Source of the DNA: Bacillus sp. FJAT-29790
Lineage (GTDB): Bacteria > Bacillota > Bacilli > Bacillales > Cytobacillaceae
Assembly: GCF_019039215.1 (NCBI RefSeq)
Contig: NZ_JAHNZZ010000001.1
Location: 391,853-455,852, forward strand
Direction: 5' to 3'
Length of the DNA: 64,000 nucleotides
Shown piece after piece: positions 42,701 through 52,557 of this stretch. A program made the translations under genes and the position numbers. Position 1 is the stretch's first letter, and each line of letters opens with the position of its first letter. A model generated the notes under the pieces. The model did no database searches, was not told where the DNA came from, and saw nothing but the letters and a program-made list of their open reading frames with translations.

Positions 42701-44374
42701 GTGTCAATAAAAGCTTTAGATGGAAAACGTTTTGCGGAAATGGTTATCCAGGGGGCAAACTATTTATCCTTGAATGCCAAGTATGTAGATGCGCTAAACG
42801 TTTTTCCTGTTCCTGATGGCGACACAGGAACAAACATGAATTTGTCAATTACTTCCGGTGCGAAGGAAGTGAAAAATAATGTGCAGGAGCATATTGGAAA
42901 AGTGGGAGCAGCCCTTTCTAAAGGCCTACTTATGGGCGCGCGAGGGAATTCAGGCGTTATTTTGTCGCAGCTATTCCGAGGTTTCTCAAAAGCGATCGAG
43001 CAAAAAGCAACGATTAACGGACATGAATTTGCGGCAGCACTTCATTCAGGGGTTGAAACGGCCTATAAGGCAGTGATGAAGCCTGTTGAAGGGACAATAC
43101 TAACGGTTGCAAAGGATTCAGCTAATAAAGCTGTTCAAATAGCTACAAATGAAGAAAATATAATTACCATTATGGAAGAAGTAGTGAGAGAAGCAAAAGC
43201 TTCCCTTGACAGAACACCTGACTTACTGCCGGTGCTTAAAGAAGTAGGTGTTGTCGACAGCGGGGGTCAAGGGCTTGTTTTTGTTTATGAGGGCTTCCTT
43301 GCTGAATTAAAAGGCGAAAAGCTTCCTGATAGTCCATCAGCCCTTCCGAAAATGGAAGAGCTTGTAAGTGCGGAACACCATAAAAATGTTCATAGCTTTA
43401 TGAATACTGAGGATATTGAGTATGGCTATTGTACAGAATTTATGGTGAAATTCGAAAGTGATAAGCTTTCAGAAAAACCGTTTTCAGAAGAAACCTTTCG
43501 CCAAGACTTAAGTAAATACGGTGATTCATTATTAGTAATCGCTGATGAAGAGCTTGTTAAAGTACATATCCATTCCGAGCAGCCAGGCGATTGTTTATCA
43601 TATGGCCAGCGCTACGGAACCCTGATTAATATGAAGATTGAAAATATGCGCGAGCAGCATTCGAACTTAGTTGATACTCCGCTCGTTTCTGAAACTGGAA
43701 ATAGAACGAAGAAACAACTTGAATACGGGATTATCACGGTTTCAATGGGCAGCGGCATTGCCGATTTATTTCGCAGCATCGGAGCACATGCAGTCATTGA
43801 AGGCGGTCAAACAATGAATCCAAGTACGGAAGATATTGTGAAGGCAATGAATGAAATCAATGCGAAGAAAATTATTATTCTGCCTAATAATAAAAATATC
43901 ATTATGGCTGCTCAGCAAGCGGCTGAGATGACTGATTACGAAGCCATTGTCATTCCATCGAAAACAGTCCCTCAAGGAATGTCTGCGTTACTTGCGTTTA
44001 ATCCAGGTACAGGATTAGCACAGAATGAGGCAGGAATGACAGAAGCATTACAGCATGTGAAAACTGGCCAAATCACCTTCGCTGTTCGTGATACAAGTAT
44101 TGATGGTCTTGAAATCGAAAAAGATGATTTCATGGGAATTGCCGAAGGTAAAATTATTGTTAAAAACAAAGATAAAGTCCAGTCTGCCAAAGACTTGCTT
44201 GCGAAAATGATCGATGAAGATTCAGAAATCTTAACCATTCTAAAGGGTGAAGATGCTTCTGAAGATGATGTAGAAGCCATTGCCAGCTTTATTGCTGAAG
44301 AATTCGATGATATTGAAATTGAAGTGCATGATGGGAAACAGCCATTGTACGCATTCATTTTTGCGATTGAATAA
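42701..44374 (+). CDS. fakA: Fatty acid kinase, catalytic subunit FakA (YloV)
   Basis: Phosphorylates exogenous fatty acids bound to a FakB (DegV) protein; the acyl phosphate enters the PlsX/PlsY route. 557 residues: DhaL kinase domain (1-200) with NVFPVPDGDTGTNM metal-binding aspartates and MGARGNSGVI, middle domain, and C-terminal EDD-type domain. Start is GTG 42701 after GAGGAGG. PlsX and FapR are encoded 12 kb downstream. Confidence 0.94.
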   Translation: MSIKALDGKRFAEMVIQGANYLSLNAKYVDALNVFPVPDGDTGTNMNLSITSGAKEVKNNVQEHIGKVGAALSKGLLMGARGNSGVILSQLFRGFSKAIEQKATINGHEFAAALHSGVETAYKAVMKPVEGTILTVAKDSANKAVQIATNEENIITIMEEVVREAKASLDRTPDLLPVLKEVGVVDSGGQGLVFVYEGFLAELKGEKLPDSPSALPKMEELVSAEHHKNVHSFMNTEDIEYGYCTEFMVKFESDKLSEKPFSEETFRQDLSKYGDSLLVIADEELVKVHIHSEQPGDCLSYGQRYGTLINMKIENMREQHSNLVDTPLVSETGNRTKKQLEYGIITVSMGSGIADLFRSIGAHAVIEGGQTMNPSTEDIVKAMNEINAKKIIILPNNKNIIMAAQQAAEMTDYEAIVIPSKTVPQGMSALLAFNPGTGLAQNEAGMTEALQHVKTGQITFAVRDTSIDGLEIEKDDFMGIAEGKIIVKNKDKVQSAKDLLAKMIDEDSEILTILKGEDASEDDVEAIASFIAEEFDDIEIEVHDGKQPLYAFIFAIE

Positions 44375-44413
44375 AACACTTGGTATCAGCTTGTAATTAA
44401 TACGATATTCATT

Positions 44414-44443
44414 AGAGGATATATAAGATATATCCTCTTTTTT
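44414..44443 (+). terminator. Intrinsic terminator after fakA
   Basis: Eleven-base-pair stem AGAGGATATAT (44414-44424)/ATATATCCTCT (44428-44438), loop AAG, followed by T residues. Confidence 0.9.
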
Positions 44444-44575
44444 GTGAAGGAAATGGGGACAGGGCTACGTCAACTTATTAAGTAAAACCAATCTGCTAGA
44501 ATTTGTTGAAGTGGAAAATGGCCTCTTCGGTAGTTTATTAGAGGAGTTCTATAGTAAAGAGGTGATAGATGGATT

Positions 44576-46174
44576 ATGACCAGAATTTCTTTGCGCGTGA
44601 AAATGTTTATCTTCTCATTTATTCTCGTTGTTTTCTCGGTCGTAACGAGCGGCTGGATTATGATACACAATATTTCAGGTGCTTTTGAAAAGGAATTGGG
44701 TGCGCGGGCGATTGCGATTGCGCGTACAGTGGCGCAGCTGCCAGACATCAAAAGCCATGTGGGGGAAAATGGCGGTTCTGTCATTATTCAGCCAATCGCA
44801 GAAAGAGTTCGATTAGCAACAGATGTTGATTATATTGTTGTCTTTGATATGAATCGGTTACGTTATTCCCATCCTTCAGAGAGTAAGCTAGGAACGACAT
44901 TTGAAGGGGGCGACGAACAGGCAGCATTATCCGAACACGAATATATTTCGAAAGCCCAGGGGGTGTTAGGGTACGCCATTCGCGCTTTTGTTCCGATTAT
45001 GAATGAGGAAGGTGTAAGGCAGGTTGGGGTTGTTACTGTTGGTATTTTGTCCCCGACCATTCATAGTTTAGTTGTTGAATACCGTGATGATATGTTCTTT
45101 TCTTTGTTTTGGGGTTTATTGATTGGTTTTATTGGTTCCCTTTTTATTGCGAATCATTTAAAAAAGCAAACGCTAAACCTTGAACCATACGAAATTGCTC
45201 GTCTTGTTGAGGAGCGTTCCAGTATGATGCAGGCGATGGATATTGGTATTTTAGCGACCGACGAAAAAGCAAACATTATTTTTATGAATCGTTTGGCTAA
45301 GCAGTACACGAAATTTCATGGTCACACAGTCACGGTTAGTGAGATGTTTCCCGATACTTGGCTTGCAAAGGAATCTCAAGGAAGCAAGGAAGTCATTTAC
45401 CGCCCCTTACTGTGCCATGGCATCATGTATTTAGTGAGGATTTATCCAATTAATGTTCAAGATCGGCCTGTCGGCTCCCTTATCATGATGACGGATCGGA
45501 AAGAAGCCCATATGCTTGCAGAAGAATTAACGGGAATAAAAACCCTTGTTGATGCATTGCGTGCCCAAAATCATGAGTATATGAATAAATTGCATAGTAT
45601 TGCTGGCTTAATCCAGCTAGAACGGACAGAGGATGCATTAAACTTGATTGTCGACGAAATTTCTGATGAACAAGATGTTGTTCAGTTTTTAAAAGATAAT
45701 ATGGCTGATTATTCCGTGTTAGGACTTTTACTCGGGAAAAGATCACGCGCGAAGGAACTCGGCGTCGCACTCATTATTGATGAAGAATCGTTTTTGGCGG
45801 AAATTGTGAATGGATTTTCTAGTGGAGACCTTGTTACAATTATTGGGAATTTAATTGATAATGCAATGGATGCGTGTTCGAAACTAGATGAACGGACTGT
45901 GACCTTCTTTATTCAAGGAGATACTGAATTTTTATTTATAGAAGTTCAAGATAGCGGGCTTGGCCTGCCAGAACAGCCAGAAAGAATTTTTGAATACGGT
46001 TTCAGCACAAAGGCGAAAGAAGGAAGGGGAATCGGATTGGCGCTAGTTAAACAAATTGTCGAAGCAAACAAGGGTGAAATTTCATTATCTTCAAATTCTG
46101 ATTCAGGCACGACAATTGCTGTAAAAGTGGGGGAGGTGCATGGAAATGCCGAAGATTTCCGTTTTTATTGTTGA
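44576..46174 (+). CDS. dctS: Sensor histidine kinase DctS-like (CitA/DcuS family)
   Basis: Membrane kinase for C4-dicarboxylates or citrate. 532 residues: TM1 (about 9-30), extracellular PDC/Cache domain (31-170), TM2 (175-195), PAS (about 210-310), SpoB-type dimerisation domain with phospho-acceptor His in AQNHEYMNKLHS near 340, and HATPase with NLIDNAMDAC, DSGLGLP and GRGIGLALV. Substrate is inferred from the TRAP genes downstream. Start ATG 44576 after AGAGGTGA. Overlaps dctR by 29 bases. Confidence 0.9.
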   Translation: MTRISLRVKMFIFSFILVVFSVVTSGWIMIHNISGAFEKELGARAIAIARTVAQLPDIKSHVGENGGSVIIQPIAERVRLATDVDYIVVFDMNRLRYSHPSESKLGTTFEGGDEQAALSEHEYISKAQGVLGYAIRAFVPIMNEEGVRQVGVVTVGILSPTIHSLVVEYRDDMFFSLFWGLLIGFIGSLFIANHLKKQTLNLEPYEIARLVEERSSMMQAMDIGILATDEKANIIFMNRLAKQYTKFHGHTVTVSEMFPDTWLAKESQGSKEVIYRPLLCHGIMYLVRIYPINVQDRPVGSLIMMTDRKEAHMLAEELTGIKTLVDALRAQNHEYMNKLHSIAGLIQLERTEDALNLIVDEISDEQDVVQFLKDNMADYSVLGLLLGKRSRAKELGVALIIDEESFLAEIVNGFSSGDLVTIIGNLIDNAMDACSKLDERTVTFFIQGDTEFLFIEVQDSGLGLPEQPERIFEYGFSTKAKEGRGIGLALVKQIVEANKGEISLSSNSDSGTTIAVKVGEVHGNAEDFRFYC

Positions 46175-46814
46175 GGATGATCCGATGGTGCTGGAAGTAA
46201 ATAAAGGTTTTCTGGAAAAGATGACCAGCTTCACTTTAATTGGAATGTCAGCCAATGGAAAAGATGCATTAACGCAAATAATAAAGCTAAAACCTAATCT
46301 TGTGTTGCTGGATATGTATTTGCCGGATATTTCAGGATTGGAGATTTTGGTCGAACTACGAGCAAAACGGGTTCCTTGTGACATTATTATGATTACAGCG
46401 GCTCGAGACGCTGTAACTATTAAGGAAGTCATGCGTTTAGGTGCGGTTGATTATATGGTGAAACCTTTCCGGTTTGATCGGTTTAAAAAGTCTCTTGAAG
46501 ACTATTATAAAATGACAAAAAAAATAAGCGGACTTGAACATTTGAGGCAGGAAGATATTGATGAATGGTTAGGCAGTTCCGGCAGCGCAGAAGAGCTACC
46601 AAAAGGATTGAACGAACTGACAATGAAACAAGTTTTACTTGGTTTAGTTGGAGAAGAAATTCCAATCACCGCGGAACAATTAGCGCAAAATGTGGGGATG
46701 GCAAGGGTAACAGTAAGAAAATATTTAGATTTTCTGGCCAGCAAGGAAAAAGTTTATATTGAGATGAAATATGGGAATGTGGGGAGGCCAACTAAGTTTT
46801 ATTCCCTGAAATAA
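46146..46814 (+). CDS. dctR: Response regulator DctR-like (CitB family)
   Basis: 222 residues: receiver domain with EDDPM acidic pair, phospho-acceptor Asp in LLDMYLPD near 55 and Lys in MVKPF; C-terminal helix-turn-helix (about 165-215) AEQLAQNVGMARVTVRKYLDFL. Start ATG 46146, at proper distance from GGGGGAGGTG; ATG 46140 is too close. Expected to activate the binding-protein and TRAP genes next to it. Confidence 0.92.
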   Translation: MPKISVFIVEDDPMVLEVNKGFLEKMTSFTLIGMSANGKDALTQIIKLKPNLVLLDMYLPDISGLEILVELRAKRVPCDIIMITAARDAVTIKEVMRLGAVDYMVKPFRFDRFKKSLEDYYKMTKKISGLEHLRQEDIDEWLGSSGSAEELPKGLNELTMKQVLLGLVGEEIPITAEQLAQNVGMARVTVRKYLDFLASKEKVYIEMKYGNVGRPTKFYSLK

Positions 46815-46946
46815 AAAATATAAAAATAAGTATAGGTCCACCCAAGGCCATTTTTGTTCCTATTAATACGCTGTGCAGAAGATAGTAGCCCTTAAATGTT
46901 TTGCAAAAATAAAGGATAAAAAGCAGAGACCAAAAAGACCAAAATG

Positions 46947-46969
46947 TTCAATATTTTCTTAATGTTGAA
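46947..46969 (+). promoter_or_regulatory. Imperfect palindrome, candidate DctR site
   Basis: TTCAATATT (46947-46955) and AATGTTGAA (46961-46969), eight of nine pairs. A direct repeat GACCAAAA stands just upstream (about 46928-46944). Lies between dctR and the first binding-protein gene, about 60 bases before its start. Confidence 0.4.
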
Positions 46970-47030
46970 TTTAATCAAAAAGTATATAAAATAACAATAA
47001 TCAGATTATCTATTAATTTGGAGGATTCAA

Positions 47031-48074
47031 TTGTACCTAAATAATATTTGCAAACGGAATACTATCCTATTTATCTGGGGGCTACTTCTCGTTTTCTTAT
47101 TTGGCTGTCAATCGACCGGTTATCCGATGGATTTTGAGCAATTAAGTGAAGAAGAGCGAATTGTTATTCGTTTTTCCCATGTTGTTGGTGAGGAAACACC
47201 GAAAGGATTAGCTGCTCGTAAGTTTGCTCAGTTGTTGAAAGAACGTAGCAATAACTATGTAGAGGTACAAGTATTTCCCAATGGTTTCCTTTATAAAGAT
47301 GGCGAAGAATTGGAAGCGCTTTTACAAGGCGATGTTCAGATGATTGCGCCGGCGACGTCAAAAGTGACTTCCCTCATTCCTGAATGGTCTGTCATCGATT
47401 TGCCGTTTGCCTTCGATTCATATCAAGAAGTTCATGATTATTTAGCAGGACCGATTGGCCAAGAGCTTGCCGCGGAATTTGATAACGAAGGACTCCTTAT
47501 GTTAGGAATGTGGGATAATGGCTTCAAACAGATGAGTAATCGCTCATATCCGATTTATCGTCCCGACGATCTCGAACAGTTAAAGATGAGAATTATGCCA
47601 AGCGATATTATTTATCGGCAATTTTCACTTTCTGGAGCGGTACCAAAGGAACTCGATTTTAATAATGTGTTTCACCACTTGGAAAATGGGGATATTGACG
47701 GACAGGAAAACACGCTGTCCAATATTACAAGCAAAAATCTTCATTTGCTGCAAAACTACTTAACGGTTAGCAACCATGGCTATTTAGGCTATGTATTATT
47801 AATGAACAAACAATTTTGGGACGGGCTTCCCGACAACGTACAAAAGCTCATACTGGATACGTTAGAAGAGGTGAATGAATGGGAGAGGGAGACCGCTCAC
47901 AATTTAAATGCTAAGAAACTAGCTGAATTGGAATCTTGCGACTGTATCAACATCTACCATCTTACAACTGAAGAACGCCAAACATGGGAAAGAGCTTTTA
48001 AACCGGTTTATGACTTTTACGCAGAGCGGTTTGGAGCTGAATATATAGATTCACTTCCAAAATTCAGGAAGTAA
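47031..48074 (+). CDS. TRAP-type dicarboxylate-binding lipoprotein, probable co-sensor (DctB-like)
   Basis: 347-residue DctP-family solute-binding protein with signal peptide and lipobox LFGC (phenylalanine at -2 is unusual). IRFSHVVGEETPKGLAARKF and the carboxylate-clamp region are recognisable. Start TTG 47031 after TTGGAGG. It is followed by a second, complete binding protein that belongs to the transporter, so this one may serve as ligand presenter for DctS, as DctB does in B. subtilis. That role is inferred from order and redundancy; about 40 % of its residues look shared with the second protein. Confidence 0.82.
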   Translation: MYLNNICKRNTILFIWGLLLVFLFGCQSTGYPMDFEQLSEEERIVIRFSHVVGEETPKGLAARKFAQLLKERSNNYVEVQVFPNGFLYKDGEELEALLQGDVQMIAPATSKVTSLIPEWSVIDLPFAFDSYQEVHDYLAGPIGQELAAEFDNEGLLMLGMWDNGFKQMSNRSYPIYRPDDLEQLKMRIMPSDIIYRQFSLSGAVPKELDFNNVFHHLENGDIDGQENTLSNITSKNLHLLQNYLTVSNHGYLGYVLLMNKQFWDGLPDNVQKLILDTLEEVNEWERETAHNLNAKKLAELESCDCINIYHLTTEERQTWERAFKPVYDFYAERFGAEYIDSLPKFRK

Positions 48075-48136
48075 TCCTGATTTTTTACATGAATAAAAGG
48101 GGCGTGAGAATACTAGTTTTTATATGGTGAATTTCA

Positions 48137-48150
48137 TGTAAGCGAAGTAA
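48137..48150 (+). promoter_or_regulatory. Weak cre-like site before dctP
   Basis: TGTAAGCGAAGTAA matches the CcpA consensus TGWAANCGNTNWCA at all but two fixed positions. Transporters for C4-dicarboxylates are often under catabolite control, but this match alone is weak. Confidence 0.22.
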
Positions 48151-48182
48151 TAATTTAGCAAATTAATAGGGGGGAAATTAGA

Positions 48183-49226
48183 ATGAGAAAAATGCTTTTG
48201 ATTAGTATTATTAGTTTGTTTGCGCTGATTGCAGCAGCATGTTCAGGCGGAAGTAGTGAAAGTACTGGAGGCTCGGAAGAGAAAAAACCAGCCGCAGAAA
48301 CGAAACCAATTGTGATTAAATTTTCACACGTTACAGCAATTGATAGTGTAAAAGGGAAAGCAGCTGATCGCTTTGCCGAGTTAGTCGCAGAGAAAACAGA
48401 CGGAAAAGTAAAAGTAGAAGTATATCCGTCCTCTCAATTATACGGAGATAACGATGAATTAGATGCACTTGTTTCTGGAAATGTTCATATGATCGCTCCA
48501 TCTGTAACAAAAATGGTTAAATTGGATCCACGTTGGCAGTATGTTGATATGCCTTTCTTATTTGAAAATCAAGAGCATGCACACAAGTTTTTCGAAAGTG
48601 ATGTTGCAAAAACTTTATTAAATAGTGATCAATTAGCAGCTAATGATATCATGGGCCTAGCATTTTGGGAAAATGGATTCAAGCATTTTACAAATAATAA
48701 ACACCCATTACAAAAACCTGCCGATTTTGCTGGGCTTAAATTCCGTGCACAAGCAGGAAAAGTGTTAGAGGCACAATTCAATGCTCTTGGTGCTGGTAGC
48801 GCGACGATTGCTTTCGGTGAAACTTACGCTGCCTTACAACAAGGAACTGTTGATGGACAAGAAAATACTTACAACAATATTGATACTCAAAAATATCAAG
48901 AAGTACAGAAATATATGTCTCTAAGCCAACATGGTCGCTTAGACTATGCGATTTTTGTTAACAAGCCATTCTGGGCCAAAATGCCGGAAGATATCCGTGC
49001 ACAAGTAGAGGAAGCACTGAAAGAAGCAACAGAACTTGAATGGAAACTGGCAACAGACGAAAATGCGGCAAGTTTAGAAAATATTAAAAACTCCGGAAAA
49101 ATTGAAGTTCTTGACTTGACTGATGAAGAGCGCGCTGCTTTGGCAGAAGCTTTACAACCTGTATACGATGAGTTCAGTAAAACAATTACTCCTGAACTCA
49201 TCGATGGCATTCGTGGTCTAAAGTAA
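48183..49226 (+). CDS. dctP: TRAP transporter solute-binding lipoprotein DctP
   Basis: 347-residue extracytoplasmic binding protein of the tripartite DctPQM transporter. Signal peptide with lipobox IAAAC, low-complexity linker, then the DctP fold: IKFSHVTAIDSVKGKAADRF, the substrate-gripping arginine in GLKFRAQ, and QGTVDGQENTYNNI. Start ATG 48183 after AGGGGGGAAA. Followed by a strong hairpin, then dctQ. Confidence 0.93.
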   Translation: MRKMLLISIISLFALIAAACSGGSSESTGGSEEKKPAAETKPIVIKFSHVTAIDSVKGKAADRFAELVAEKTDGKVKVEVYPSSQLYGDNDELDALVSGNVHMIAPSVTKMVKLDPRWQYVDMPFLFENQEHAHKFFESDVAKTLLNSDQLAANDIMGLAFWENGFKHFTNNKHPLQKPADFAGLKFRAQAGKVLEAQFNALGAGSATIAFGETYAALQQGTVDGQENTYNNIDTQKYQEVQKYMSLSQHGRLDYAIFVNKPFWAKMPEDIRAQVEEALKEATELEWKLATDENAASLENIKNSGKIEVLDLTDEERAALAEALQPVYDEFSKTITPELIDGIRGLK

Positions 49227-49276
49227 GCACTCTCGGGTGTCGATCTGAATTTTGATCGACACTTGTGCATTTTTAC
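49227..49276 (+). terminator. Hairpin between dctP and dctQ, partial terminator or mRNA stabiliser
   Basis: Perfect stem GTGTCGATC (49237-49245)/GATCGACAC (49254-49262), extended by GCAC/GTGC, followed by ATTTTT. Such a stem after the binding-protein gene usually keeps its expression above that of the membrane subunits. Confidence 0.65.
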
Positions 49277-49323
49277 GAGCAGAGCGTGTACTTAATTATC
49301 AGGACAAAGAAGGAGTGCGATAA

Positions 49324-49821
49324 ATGAAGAGCTTGAAAAAGTTTTGGGATTTATTTGAGGAAATTTCAGCGGGAACGTTCTTTTTCGCGGGAATTACGCT
49401 CATATTTTATGGTGTATTAATGCGATATGTCTTTAACGAGCCAAAAGCTTGGGTTGAAGAAGTCGTTAGATACGTGATTATTTGGGGAACGTTTCTCGGA
49501 TTTGGTGTTGCACTAAGGCATAACCATCATATTCAAGTTGATATTGTTTATGACAAGCTTTCAAGACGCGGTAAACGTCTTGTTGATTTTTTCGCAACGT
49601 CAGTAAGTATTTTGTTTTGCGCTGCTTTTACGTATTACGGCCTTATTCTCGTTGAGAACAGATTTAACTCAGGGATGGTTTCCCTCGATGTTGGCATTCC
49701 AATGTGGATCGTATATTTGATTTTACCGATTTCTGGAACTTTATTTTTAATACGTTTTATCGAACGGCTGGTTAATTTGCTGCGAGGAAAGGAGGAGCAA
49801 TATGATAATCCTATTACTTAG
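49324..49821 (+). CDS. dctQ: TRAP transporter small membrane subunit DctQ
   Basis: 165 residues, four membrane helices, with the family motif RYVFNEPKAWVEEVVRYVIIW near residue 35. Start ATG 49324 after GAAGGAGTG. Overlaps dctM by 20 bases. Confidence 0.92.
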   Translation: MKSLKKFWDLFEEISAGTFFFAGITLIFYGVLMRYVFNEPKAWVEEVVRYVIIWGTFLGFGVALRHNHHIQVDIVYDKLSRRGKRLVDFFATSVSILFCAAFTYYGLILVENRFNSGMVSLDVGIPMWIVYLILPISGTLFLIRFIERLVNLLRGKEEQYDNPIT

Positions 49822-51073
49822 TATTTTCTTCGTATTAATGGTACTTAGAGTACCGATTGCCATTAGTCTCGCCTTATCAACAATGGTTGTTCTCGTGCAA
49901 AGTGACTTTAACATGACCATGGTACCGCAAAGAGTATTTACAGCGCTCGATTCGTTTCCGATGATGGCAATTCCGGGCTTCGTGCTCGCAGGTGTATTAC
50001 TTGCCCGCGGCGGAATTTCAAAATATTTAATCCAAGCATTGAGAGCATGGGTTGGACATTTGCCAGGAGGTTTATCTGTTGTTACGATCCTTGCTTGTAT
50101 GATTTTTGCCGCTATTTCTGGTTCAAGTCCAGCGACAGCAGCCGCAATTGGATCGATTATGATCCCGGCGATGGTGAATGCCGGTTACGATAAAAAGTAC
50201 TCAATGGGACTCGTTGCGGCCGCAGGAACACTAGGGATCCTCATTCCACCAAGTATTCCCTTAATTATCTACGGGATAACGGCTGAGGAATCAATTGGAA
50301 AGCTGTTTATGGCTGGTGTCATTCCTGGTCTATTTCTCGGAGGAGTTCTCATTGTGTCAGCTATTTTTTATGCAAAGCGAAACGGTTATGGAAAAGGGGA
50401 AAAAGTTTCTTGGGAGGAAAGGGGCAAAAGCTCGCTAAAAGCGATTTGGGGCGCTTTTTTACCAGTGCTTATTCTTGGCAGTATATATAGTGGGGTCGTC
50501 ACACCGACTGAATCAGCTGTTATTGCAGTGTTCTATGGAATTATTGTCTCTGCATTTATTTATAAAGAGCTTCACTGGAAAGACGTTCGACCGATTATTG
50601 TTGAATCACTTAATATAACGGCAATGATTTTCTTAATTATTGGAGCAGCCAGCCTGTTTGGACTTTATCTAACGAACGCGCAAATCCCTCAACAGATAGG
50701 TGCATGGATTGCTGACAGTGATGTGAATAAATGGACATTCATGATTATTGTAAATATTCTATTCTTTATTATGGGTATGTTCTTGGAAGCTGTTTCAATC
50801 ATTCTCATTACGCTGCCTATTTTGCTTCCAATGCTCAAGCATTTTGATATCAATTTAATTCATTTTGCAATCATTATGACAATTAATATGGAATTAGGTA
50901 TGATTACACCACCAGTAGGCTTGAACTTATTTGTCGTAAGCGGCATAGCCAAAGAAAAACTCGGTGCAGTAGTTAGGGGTGTAATCCCTTTTATCTTCCT
51001 GATGATTTTAGTGCTTATTGTTGTCGTAATATTCCCGCAACTCTCGCTCTGGCTACCTGAACGAATGCAATAA
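49802..51073 (+). CDS. dctM: TRAP transporter large membrane subunit DctM
   Basis: 423 residues, about 12 membrane segments; sodium-dependent permease. Motifs AAISGSSPATAAAIGSIMIP and GILIPPSIPLI near 105-160, and TPPVGLNLFV near the C terminus. Start ATG 49802 after AAGGAGGAG inside dctQ. Last gene of the dct module. Confidence 0.94.
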   Translation: MIILLLSIFFVLMVLRVPIAISLALSTMVVLVQSDFNMTMVPQRVFTALDSFPMMAIPGFVLAGVLLARGGISKYLIQALRAWVGHLPGGLSVVTILACMIFAAISGSSPATAAAIGSIMIPAMVNAGYDKKYSMGLVAAAGTLGILIPPSIPLIIYGITAEESIGKLFMAGVIPGLFLGGVLIVSAIFYAKRNGYGKGEKVSWEERGKSSLKAIWGAFLPVLILGSIYSGVVTPTESAVIAVFYGIIVSAFIYKELHWKDVRPIIVESLNITAMIFLIIGAASLFGLYLTNAQIPQQIGAWIADSDVNKWTFMIIVNILFFIMGMFLEAVSIILITLPILLPMLKHFDINLIHFAIIMTINMELGMITPPVGLNLFVVSGIAKEKLGAVVRGVIPFIFLMILVLIVVVIFPQLSLWLPERMQ

Positions 51074-51595
51074 CTTAATTAGGCGTGAAATAAATAAAAC
51101 AAAAGTGCTTGATATTATGTGCGACCTATGAAAGACATACTGATTGTATAAAAAATAGGGAGTCTTCCTCAAATTTTTAGAGAGTTTAGTGTTATAACTT
51201 ACTCAATAAGACATTCGGGGAGGTACTCCTTTTTTTTGAAAAAAATAGGCAAAACCATTAAGCGGTAAGATCATAAGAAACGATGGTGAAGAGACACATT
51301 ATTTAACTCGACTTAAGAGTTAGCCTTTTTGTAAAAAATATACCTTCCTATTAAGACTCGTGCTTCTTATTAACAAGTTCTTGTGCAAATTGATTTAAAG
51401 TTTATCGATAAATCTTTGGGTTGTATCTCTGCTAATGATAAGTGGATCGTCTACTTGGGATAAATAGCACGATATGCAACATACACTTGTTTTTTCAAAA
51501 GGTTACTAAAATATTCATTATGTTTTGATTATTATATTGAATTTTTTATTAAAATAGAATTGAAGTTTAGAATAGTAAGAAAGGATGATTTAAAA
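51074..51595. other. Intergenic region dctM-NERD gene
   Basis: About 520 AT-rich bases without a believable gene on either strand. An imperfect long-range stem, GGGAGTCTTCCTC (about 51159-51171) with GAGGTACTCC followed by eight T residues (to about 51237), may be the terminator of the dct genes. The rest shows nothing I can name. Confidence 0.5.
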
Positions 51596-52501
51596 ATGGC
51601 TTATAGGTCTCGGACTGAACCATGGAAATTAACCATTCTAAGATTGTTAAAAACACGAATGACTTTGTCAGAAAAAGACAGCCAGCACTACTTAAGTCTT
51701 AAAAAAGGTTATGAGGGAGAGGTAATGTTTGATGCATTGATAGAAAATCTTCAGTGTGATTGTTATATTTTAAATGATTTGCTATTCAAGATTAATAACT
51801 CAATGTTTCAAATTGACACCTTGATTATTGCTTCAGAAAAAGTCTATTTTTATGAAGTGAAAAATTATGTAGGAGATTATTACTGCGACTCAAATCAGTT
51901 ATACAAAGTGCCTAGGTCTGAATATAATAACCCACTTCACCAATTGAACCGAAGCGAATCCCTGCTTCGTCAATTGCTCCAAGATATAGGAGTTACTCTC
52001 CCAATTGAAGCCAAAGTAGTTTTTATCAATCCCGAGTTCACCTTATACCAAGCTCCCCTCGACAAACCTTTTATTTTTCCAACACAGGTCAAGAGATATT
52101 TGAAAAAATTAGATGCGACGCCGTCAAAATTAACTGAATATCACATGAAGCTAGCTGATAAGCTTATTTCTCTTCATACCGAGGAAAATCCTTATACTTT
52201 ATTACCGCCTTATAATTATGAGCAGCTGAGAAAAGGAATTACCTGCAAAGCCTGTAGCTCATTTTTAATTTCTGTTCAAGGACATTATTGTGTTTGTAGC
52301 GATTGTGGGCAGGAACAGCTGGTCACAGATGCTGTTTTGCGTAGCGTGAAGGAATATTTACTCCTCTTTCCTAGGGGGAAAATCACTACTAATATTATTT
52401 ATGATTGGTCTGGCGGAGTGAAAGATAAAAGAACAATTAGAAGGGTGTTATTAAAAAAATTTAAAAAAATTGGAACTCATCTAGGGACCTACTATGAGTG
52501 A
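51596..52501 (+). CDS. NERD domain protein with C-terminal zinc motif
   Basis: 301 residues. The nuclease-related domain spans about 35-150: GYEGEVMFDALI, then FQIDTLIIASEKVYFYEVKNYVGDYY with Asp74, Glu87 and Lys89 in the PD-(D/E)xK pattern. Towards the C terminus CKAC and CVCSDCG form a probable zinc ribbon, followed by a basic tail. Cellular role unknown; the family name is structural. Start ATG 51596 after AAAGGATGA; a TTG at 51560 in frame is less likely. Located between dct and recG, followed by the 52-bp repeat array. Confidence 0.8.
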   Translation: MAYRSRTEPWKLTILRLLKTRMTLSEKDSQHYLSLKKGYEGEVMFDALIENLQCDCYILNDLLFKINNSMFQIDTLIIASEKVYFYEVKNYVGDYYCDSNQLYKVPRSEYNNPLHQLNRSESLLRQLLQDIGVTLPIEAKVVFINPEFTLYQAPLDKPFIFPTQVKRYLKKLDATPSKLTEYHMKLADKLISLHTEENPYTLLPPYNYEQLRKGITCKACSSFLISVQGHYCVCSDCGQEQLVTDAVLRSVKEYLLLFPRGKITTNIIYDWSGGVKDKRTIRRVLLKKFKKIGTHLGTYYE

Positions 52502-52557
52502 GTAAAACAAGATGCTGGCATTCAAGCGCTGTCCAAAGTCAAAATGTCGTAAAAGGT

